From NCBI RefSeq assembly GCF_958298935.1, contig NC_084922.1, forward strand, positions 14,510,501-14,574,500: a stretch of 64,000 nt of DNA, written 5' to 3'. The DNA is from Phragmites australis. Its lineage: Eukaryota > Streptophyta > Magnoliopsida > Poales > Poaceae. Position 1 is the first letter of the stretch; every line of letters begins with the position of its first letter. Below the pieces are notes generated by a model that did not search any database, was not told where the DNA came from, and saw only the letters and a program-made list of their open reading frames with translations. Made by a program: the position numbers and the translations under genes. This document shows positions 57,088 to 64,000 of this stretch, in pieces.

Positions 57088-59355
57088 TATAACACCCAGT
57101 TTTCAAAGAACAAAACTGGGCACAACACATGTATGCTAGGATCAAGTTTCATACATGTGCTTACTTCATTAGTGTATCATCACAGTGCCTAGATTACAAC
57201 AATAATTTAACTATTACAAAAGGACCCGAGGGTCTAAAAGAAAATACAGCGAAACTAAAAAGAGATCTTCAGCGCCAGCGGGGTCTCCATCTTCCACAGG
57301 CATCGATCGGGGGCACAACAGCCTGGAATAGCAGCTCCGGTTCAAAGTCGTCCTCGTCAAAGGTAGCAGCTTCATTGCTGGCTTCTAAACAGCGGTAGAA
57401 TACAAGGGAGGGGACAACAAGTGTGAGTACAAAGATTGTACTCCGCAAGTGGAGTGAAACATGATATGGGCTTTAAGTCAAGGAAAGGTTTAGACACGGG
57501 TTAACTGCACTAAGCAACCTGAACCTATGATTCCAACAACAGGCATCCTATTTACTAAGTGAAGACACAACTATGGCAAAAGGATTGACTCATGGGATTT
57601 CATCCGACTATCAAGACTCACCAGGTAATTCCATTACCCGGCTACCCAACCAACCAGATCAAACCTTGATTCTAACTAATCCTGAAGAAGTCCAAGTTCG
57701 CTCTTGACCGTGAGCACGGCTGATCAATCAGTTTATACTCTGCAGAGTTTGCACAGCTTTCCCCACAAGTCGTGATTCCCGTGTTGCTTCACACTTCCGG
57801 GGTGTGGAGTCGGGGTCTCACTACAAGGTCTTTACAAAGCTCCCACTAACTTGCAGGAACTCACTAAGATTTCACCACTAACAGACGATTCCATCGCTAC
57901 AGAGGCCCCCTTTTGTGCCACATAACCGTCCAACGGTGCCCACAGAACTAGAGGGGTGGCTAATTAATTGGCCAGGCCGTACCCATTTAGGCCTCGTGGT
58001 TGTGCAAAACTAACTTGGTTACATGTTCAAGAACCGGTCCTTAGGACCCCACACAGGAACAACCACAACCAACATGTGCATTCCCGCACCAACCTCGACA
58101 ACCATTTTGTTGGGATCCCTATACCATGTTGCTACAAAATTACCCTTTCCCGATTCTTGTTTCATAATTCATTAGCCAAGATTAACATTTTTCCCAACCA
58201 TGACTGCACTAGCATACACTACCCATTTTATCTCATGGCTAAACAATGGCGACAAGGAATATTCAATCCGAACTAATAAACCCTAACATGGGATTTCATA
58301 TTTAGAAAAGCATGCATGTTGAAGGATAAAAACTACACCTGTAAATCCTAAAACATGGGACAAAATGCTCAAGAATACTTGCCTTTGATGGAGCGCTACT
58401 CAAAATCTTCAAAAGCTTGGTCTTGGAGATTGCCAAACTGCTCAGCTCCTAATCGACAAACTGGAAAAAGCACACACAAAGGAAATCCTAAGGACAGCAC
58501 ACCAAACAGTGCTAAATCTAGATAAAAACCCTATAAAAAGATTCTACACGCCGCTACGAACATATGGACGCGAAAATCAACTAAATCGGAGCTATGAGCA
58601 AAAAGTTATAAGCTTTTGAAGTTATAGGGGCTATTCTGCAAATTTTACTTGAATTTCAGAGAAATACCGAATTGATTTTATACTGGAAAATGGATTTATG
58701 ACGCAATAAAGATTTGCTGATTTAATCTTCTATTGGAAAAGACCGTGGAAAAGGCTCATGAGCTCGTGGACCACGGCCTGAAGGCCGGTCCACGGGTTCA
58801 CAGTGGACCGAACTCAAAGGGGTATGCGCCATTTGATCTGGGCCATAGGAGCGGAATCAGACGGCCGAGATTAAAGTGGGGCGCTGGTTGCCGGTGCGGG
58901 ACGGGGAGGCAGCGGCCGACGGCGGCGGGCGGTGGCAGAGCTCGCTGGCGCGACGCAAAAAGGCGCCCCCGGCCACGGTTCTTGATGGTGAAAGGCGCAA
59001 ATGAGAGAGGGGGGGGGGGGGGACGGGGAACCTCACCGAGGGATCGACGGCGGCGGAGGGGCTCTGGAGATGACCGGTGATGGAGAGGAAGGCGGTGGTT
59101 GATGGAGACACGACGGGGACGACGTCCGGTGGCGAATTGAGCTCCGGGAAGAGTCGGGGTGAGCTTCTTGAGGTCCGGCGACACCGAAAAAGGAAGAAAT
59201 GAGGTCAAGTAAGGTTTGACCTTGGAGAATCAAGGCGGCGACGAGCTTCTTACCGGTAAAAATGGTGGTGATGGCATGGAGCTCGAATCCGTGCGTGAGA
59301 AAGAGGGGAAAATGGTGTTTCGGGTGGGGAACAGAGTAAGGAAGGTGATGGAGGG

Positions 59356-59363
59356 CTTAAATA
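59356..59363 (-). promoter_or_regulatory. TATA box of the Tekay-like solo LTR
   Basis: GGTATTTAAGCCC on the minus strand, about 810 bp into the LTR from its 5' end, with a GC-rich transcribed-type region downstream. Confidence 0.5.
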
Positions 59364-59659
59364 CCCGAGGGAAGGAGAGGGGCGGCCGAAATTGAAGGGA
59401 TTTGGCTAGTGCCCTAATTCTCATAAAAGCTTCGGTTTCCAAGTTTATGAGGGGAAATTGAAGGGGAAAACAGTCGGGGAGGGGTGAATAGGGGGCGGGG
59501 ATTTTGGCCATGTGCTTTAATTGGTGAGATACGGACCGGGGCGGCGGGATTTGAAGCGGGCACACGAATTTGGGGGCGATTCAGTTTCGGCCGAAGAAGG
59601 AAGAAGGGTAGCTGGCTCGGCAGCTCGGCTCGATCGGGTGGCTTGGCTCGGGCCCACGC

Positions 59660-59661
<2 letters not shown>

Positions 59662-59735
<74 letters not shown>
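59662..59735. repeat. (GA)n microsatellite, 74 bp
   Basis: Uninterrupted dinucleotide run in the U3 of the solo LTR. Long Arg-Glu or Ser-Leu reading frames across it are artefacts. Confidence 0.97.
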
Positions 59736-59738
<3 letters not shown>

Positions 59739-60178
59739 GAGGGGAGCGGCTCGGGCGCGGGGGAAACGGCTCGGCCGAGCGGGCTCGCTTGGTAGCGAGA
59801 GGAGCGGGAGGGAAGGGGTCGGCCCAAGCGGAAGAAGGGAGGCGCGGCCCGAAAAAAGAAAAGAAGGGGGAAATTGGGCCGGAAGAAGGAAGAATTGGCC
59901 CGAGAGATTTTTCTAATTTGGAAATTCCTTTTCTATTTGATTTTCAACACATTTTCAAAAGGGGTTTAAACGAGCGACTTCTAGCGAAATTTTACAAACT
60001 TTTTCCACGCATAAAAACCTTATTGCATCTACAACATCATGAATGCATCAAACTTATAACCTAGGCAATTTAAATTTAGAAATTAATTTCCCTATTGAGC
60101 AAAGTTGCAACCACCTATTTAAGTTCTAGCAAAATTTTAAATTATTGCAAAAGTTGAAATTTAGGGTGTTACAAAGAA

Positions 60179-60550
60179 GAAGATGGCGAACCTCTCCAAC
60201 AAGACCTTCAACCTCTACAACAAGCATAAATACAAGATCAAGACCAATAGCAACCACTATAAGCTCAAGAAAAAGGATAATGATAAGGTGGTTGCACACA
60301 TGGTTGGGAGAAAGGATTAGAGGTAGAACCAACCCATTTACATGCCTAAGGAATTCATAACCAATATGAAGGGGTCTCAATCGGTTTAGGTTTCAACAAA
60401 GACTTGAAGCCCGAAGCGGCTATGGGGATTTGGAGACTCGGCTCACAAGATGAAGTAAATGTTTAAGCAAAGAAGTCAAGTATACAAGTTTGGGCGCTTT
60501 GATGAAAATCATCATCATCGCATACCCAAATCCTCATCCAAAGGTAAATG
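60179..60550 (+). pseudogene. SIRE-type copia gag/pol, continuation after the nested LTR
   Basis: The frame resumes as KMANLSNKTFNLYNKHKYKI, then DNDKVVAHMVGRKD, NQPIYMPKEFITNMKGSQS and KFGRFDENHHHRIPKS. These are known post-knuckle segments of SIRE/Maximus polyproteins. Stops interrupt it after GRKD and elsewhere. Integrase and reverse transcriptase do not follow. Confidence 0.65.
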
Positions 60551-61585
60551 AGGTCAATAGTAGTTAGACTTATGTTCATGTATTTTGTTTTTGCTTCTAG
60601 CTTATTTGCCTCGCATAGGATTGCATATATATATTTCAATTTATTGCAATGTCTAGTGTAGGTTTTCATATGGTAGATTGCTTGTGTTTATCTCTAACCC
60701 ATGAGCAAACTACATGGTTTATTAGTTATAGGTTTATTTCTTGGTAATAGTATTTACAATTGGTATCTTTCATGTGTCATGATCCAATCTATAGGATAAA
60801 TTCCTATTGTTATCAATAACAAGTGTATATATCTTACAAGTATTTAACACTTGTATGCACACTTTTAGGGGGAGTATCCTATAGGTTGTGATTTTGAGAC
60901 TAACATATGTTGTAAGTTGCATCCCTTTAGTCTTATGGAACAATCAACATGTCCCCGAAGTTATACAATGCTTAAATACTTCAATTGGTATCATTATCAA
61001 ATCTTTTATTCATTTAAGCTACATTCATGCATAATATAGCTTAAACTTCCTATCTTGACATGTTATCTAGTTGTGCATATATTTCTTTCTTATTATATAT
61101 ATGCACACATATAGGGGGAGTTTAGATTATATTATGTGAGTTTTATAAATTATGATCAATGTACTTTCATTGCCTACAATTGGTATCATTCATTTGCAGT
61201 GATATATGTATAATTCATATCATTTTAATTGAATCATGATTTATGAAACTCGCTCATATGTGCCCTAATATTTTTCCCTTTGAGTTCAACATGTGCATAT
61301 AGTCTTTTGGGGAGATTATTGATAAAAGGGGAGAATTTTGATGACCAAAACAAGATGTAAGTTGACAAAAGAGGAGAAGAAGAAGAAAGCTCTTGCAAGG
61401 TCGATCAAAAGAGATTGTGGCGATGGAGAAAGGGAGAGCCACAATAAAAGGGAACTAAGTGGTAAGAACATACATCTAAGCAATATGGTAAGACTTTGTG
61501 CTCACTTATGATCTTTACAGTTAGAATCATTTATTATTTGCCATGCTTTGGTCGTGTTGTCATCAATCACAAAAAATGGGTAGAT
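60551..61585. other. Non-coding 3' interior of the SIRE-type copia
   Basis: AT-rich without pol motifs. Three AGGGGGAG or GGGGAG purine tracts (about 60870, 61114, 61310) resemble repeated polypurine tracts, a feature of internally deleted copia elements. Confidence 0.5.
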
Positions 61586-62882
61586 TGTAGTGAAAATGAC
61601 CATATTAGGCCATGATTATGATTTTGGTGATTAATGACAACATAGTCAATGAGACTAACTTGTTTGTCAAGAATATATGTTAGTAAGTCTCATGGATACA
61701 ATACATAAAGAAACCACTGTAGCCGAGATAAAGTTTGGTCGAATTGAAGAACTCCCGTGAAGATTTGCCTCACCGGATGGTCCGGTGCTCTAGGTGTTGA
61801 ACTCACCGGAGAATATTTGACAAAGGGGAGAGAGGCCTGAAGATCTCACCGAAAGGTCTGGTGATTAGCAAGTGTGCTCACCGAAGCAATTCTTTCTGAG
61901 AAGGGTGTCATGCTGAAGAATAAAGGCTAAGCCCACCGGATAGTCTGGTGATCAAAGCAGACAACACCGGAGTGTTTCTGTCCAGAAGGCTAAATGGAAC
62001 AACTCACCGGAAAGTCCGATGATCAGAGGAAGATACACACCGAAGTATTTCCACAAGACAAGGTTGCAGCCGTGGAAGATCGAAGATCAACACGCTGGAA
62101 GGTTCGGTGATGAAGCAAGGCTACACTGGAAAATACACTGGACAATGAACAGTGCAAAGAGGTAGAACGAAGTTCAAAGCATCTGATAATCCGGTGATGT
62201 GCACCGGATGCTAACACCAGATCAATTTACACAGGGAAGGAAATGCTCGGATGGCTTAGGATAACTCACCGGATAGTCCGGTAATGAAGATGAAGTATAC
62301 ACCAGAGTGTCTGGTATTCATAGAGGCTTAAATGGGGTTCCAACTGCTAGTTTTTGAGAGTGTACTAACCGGACGATTCGGTGTTAGTACTATTATTCTC
62401 AACGGATTATCCGATGTTAACAATTTTTTTGAGCTGTTGGGTTAACGGCTAGTGCGCGGGTTTGAGGCTATAAATACCCCTCCACTCAGTCATTTGATGG
62501 TGTAGCATGCTGCTAGAGTTTAGAGAAAGCTCATACACACTTGAGAAGACATCCAAGCCACCAAAGTGCTTAAAGTGATTATCCAAGATGATTAAGCATA
62601 AGATTAGTGAGTTATTAGTGCTTATAGGTTTAGAGAGAGTGTTTCTAGGTGATTGCTGCCTAGAGAGTGGATCAAGGAATGATCCAATCTTGTATCGAGT
62701 GGTACTTCGACATCTTAGAATCTTAGTGACTCACCGACATCTTGGGCCTTGGTGACTCAAGCTTGTTAACCCTCTGACTTGGTGTGAAGTGGAGGCAAGA
62801 CACGTGTACGGGGACATGGAGACTATTGCCTTGGTGGCCCAAGCTCTGAAGTGATCACGACGGCAAGGAACTAGAAGAGAGG
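61586..62882 (+). repeat. 3' LTR of the SIRE-type copia, truncated
   Basis: About 1297 bp aligning to 53500-54810, including the palindromic CACCGGATGGTCCGGTG motif (61770-61786, best-preserved copy in the window). Ends where TGTTGGTGTTAAG of the next element begins. Confidence 0.85.
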
Positions 62883-64000
62883 TGTTGGTGTTAAGAATAG
62901 TGGGGTCCCCTCGCGGGCAATCCCACGCCTATAAGATATCAGGAGGTGCTGTATGCCACGTTGATCGGAACCGTGGCCACCCCATGCGACCAGCCAGCGA
63001 CCACGCAACTAGGCTCTCCGACCAAGCTCTGTGACCAGTCACCAGGTTGCAGGAGAAAACCCTGCGACCAGTCTCTTCTGGTCATGAGACATGTATGTGT
63101 CTAAACAATCTAATCACAATAAATTCTTTTTCACTCAAATATTTCCCTTCCCTAGGTCCTCTTTCTAGTGGACCAAGGCATGGTCAGCGCAGAGCTGCCA
63201 TATCCCGTCCCATAGCATTAAATGCCACGGGACGGCCTGACAGGCGTGGCAGGAGGTCTTTTGCAGGTGCACAGGTGGCGCGTGGGGATGGGACAGGCCA
63301 GTCCGGGCAACCGGAATGACGCAGGCGGTGGAGCGATGGGACTGGCTCTGTAGCACCGAAAAGGAAATGGGATACGTCTGCTCTTAGTAATGTTGGGCCT
63401 AGGTGGAAGGCTTTGGCTAGGCCTGGGTCTATGTTTTGACTCGCGTGTAAATCCTCTCTCCCTCTGATATGTAAAGGGAGGGGTACCAGGCTTGTGGAGA
63501 TGGAAGAAAAAAGAAGAAGGGAGAGGCCTAGAGGCAAAAGAGGCCGAGAAGAAGGCTGGCAAGAACATCATCTATAACCAACTTAGATCAAAGAAGAGAA
63601 TACACAGGATGTAGGTCTATTACCCTAATAGGGGCTTGAACCTGGATAATCCCCGGTGTCCTTAAGTTGCACATACACAAATAGATTTAGCAGACACATC
63701 CCAAACAAAGATCATGCACCCACTGTCCAACATACCCCGGAATCACTGTCAGGGATTTACCCTTGACATTTGGCGCACCAGGTAGGGGGGGCATGTTTCT
63801 GAGTTCGGGACTGAGTTGCTGTAAGGTGTTCTTCATTGGGTACGACCCAGTTGAAGCCAATATATCCCAAACTCGGCACATCGGATAAAAATCCGAACGC
63901 TCCAGGAGGTGACGAGAGGCAGCAGAGGCATCCAGGCTCCCGGCGCCAAAGAGAGCTCACGGACCTTAAGCTCTGGGGGAACGGGCTTCTTCGGTGGCAG
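62883..64000 (+). mobile_element. Ty3/gypsy element entering from the left: 5' LTR and leader, cut by window end
   Basis: The LTR runs from TGTTGGTGTTAAGAATAG (62883) to ACCCTTGACA (63768), 886 bp, followed by TTTGGCGCACCAGGTAGGGG, the usual post-LTR sequence of grass gypsy elements. A TATA-like GATATGTAAAGGGAGG lies at about 63464. From 63789 to the end the sequence is untranslated leader. The element interrupts the 3' LTR of the SIRE-type copia; its target duplication would start with the last bases before 62883 (GAGAGG) and must be sought beyond the window. Confidence 0.8.

Larger units (their letters stand above)
57088..60173 (-). mobile_element. 3086-bp solo LTR (Tekay-like gypsy) inside the copia gag
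   Basis: The exact 5-bp duplication AAGAA flanks it (57083-57087 and 60174-60178). On the minus strand it starts TGTAACACCCTAAATTTCAA at 60173 and ends GGGTGTTATA at 57088, the terminal signature of Tekay/Del chromovirus LTRs. A TATA box (TATTTAAG) lies at about 59356-59363 on the minus strand. No internal domain and no second LTR are present, so it is a solo LTR from recombination. It contains a long (GA)n tract. It inserted just after the zinc knuckle region of the SIRE-type gag. Confidence 0.85.
53500..62882 (+). mobile_element. SIRE/Maximus-type Ty1/copia element, nested and truncated
   Basis: The 5' LTR spans about 53500-55222 (TGTAGCAAAAATAG ... CATTCA) and is followed by ATTGGTATTAGAGC, a one-base variant of the iMet primer site. 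gag follows at 55360-57087 and resumes at 60179. The 3' LTR begins at about 61586 (TGTAGTGAAAATGACC) and aligns with the 5' LTR for about 1.3 kb. It is then cut at 62882 by another element. The gag is split by a 3-kb solo LTR. Pol is absent between about 60.6 and 61.5 kb. The long coiled, Lys/Glu/Ser-rich gag and long LTR suggest the SIRE/Maximus lineage. Confidence 0.85.

Noticed and set aside
59414..59916. Frames encoding poly Arg-Glu or poly Ser-Leu
   Set aside because: They are translations of the (GA)n microsatellite in the solo LTR.

Overview
This is nuclear DNA of a flowering plant, almost certainly a grass. The evidence is the GC-rich first exons of its genes, the very high density of LTR retrotransposons and the families present (Ty1/copia with tRNA-iMet primer sites, a SIRE/Maximus-type copia, Tekay-like LTRs with TGTAACACCC/GGGTGTTACA ends, hAT, Tourist-like and Mutator-like elements, an Au-like SINE). 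A panicoid grass is plausible, but the species cannot be named from the sequence. Roughly 15% of the window belongs to four host genes; most of the rest is nested, decayed mobile DNA.

Host genes: (1) an intronless F-box/DUF295 gene, + strand, 741-1979; (2) a two-exon group VII ERF transcription factor carrying the Met-Cys N-degron, + strand, 17350-18062; (3) an eight-exon gene for the E2 (dihydrolipoyl acyltransferase) subunit of the mitochondrial branched-chain 2-oxoacid dehydrogenase, - strand, 28917-about 33109; (4) an eight-exon MCTS1 (MCT-1) homologue, a PUA-domain translation re-initiation factor, - strand, 42457-47294. In the last, the exon 4/5 junction is two bases short of an open frame. 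Fragments of a probable pollen receptor-like kinase gene flank a copia insertion at 22.4-27.7 kb.

Mobile layer, left to right: Ty3/gypsy wreckage from two sources (2.2-7.4 kb); a Myb/SANT-like pseudogene of the transposon-associated type (7.5-8.2 kb); a 1571-bp solo LTR with a seven-unit palindromic array (12378-13948, target duplication CCTAC); a 285-bp Tourist-like MITE (14914); an 871-bp hAT element (15316-16186, 8-bp duplication); a 792-bp Mutator-like element with long inverted repeats (18640); a tRNA-derived SINE (19755); a fold-back element (about 20.0-20.4 kb); a full-length decayed copia (22403-27677); a young gag-truncated copia (33292-35933) within a few hundred bases upstream of the E2 gene; a minus-strand short-LTR element (about 37.3-39.5 kb); a LINE fragment and a MITE inside MCTS1 intron 1; a gag-only copia remnant (50902-52790); and a SIRE-type copia (53500-62882) whose gag is split by a 3086-bp solo LTR and whose 3' LTR is cut by a gypsy element running off the right edge.

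The genes do not form a pathway. What links them is insertion history: several events are resolved to the base by target-site duplications. I see no new protein system. The most unusual observations are the MCTS1 lesion, the young LTR upstream of the E2 gene, and the arrays of palindromic units inside two unrelated LTR families.
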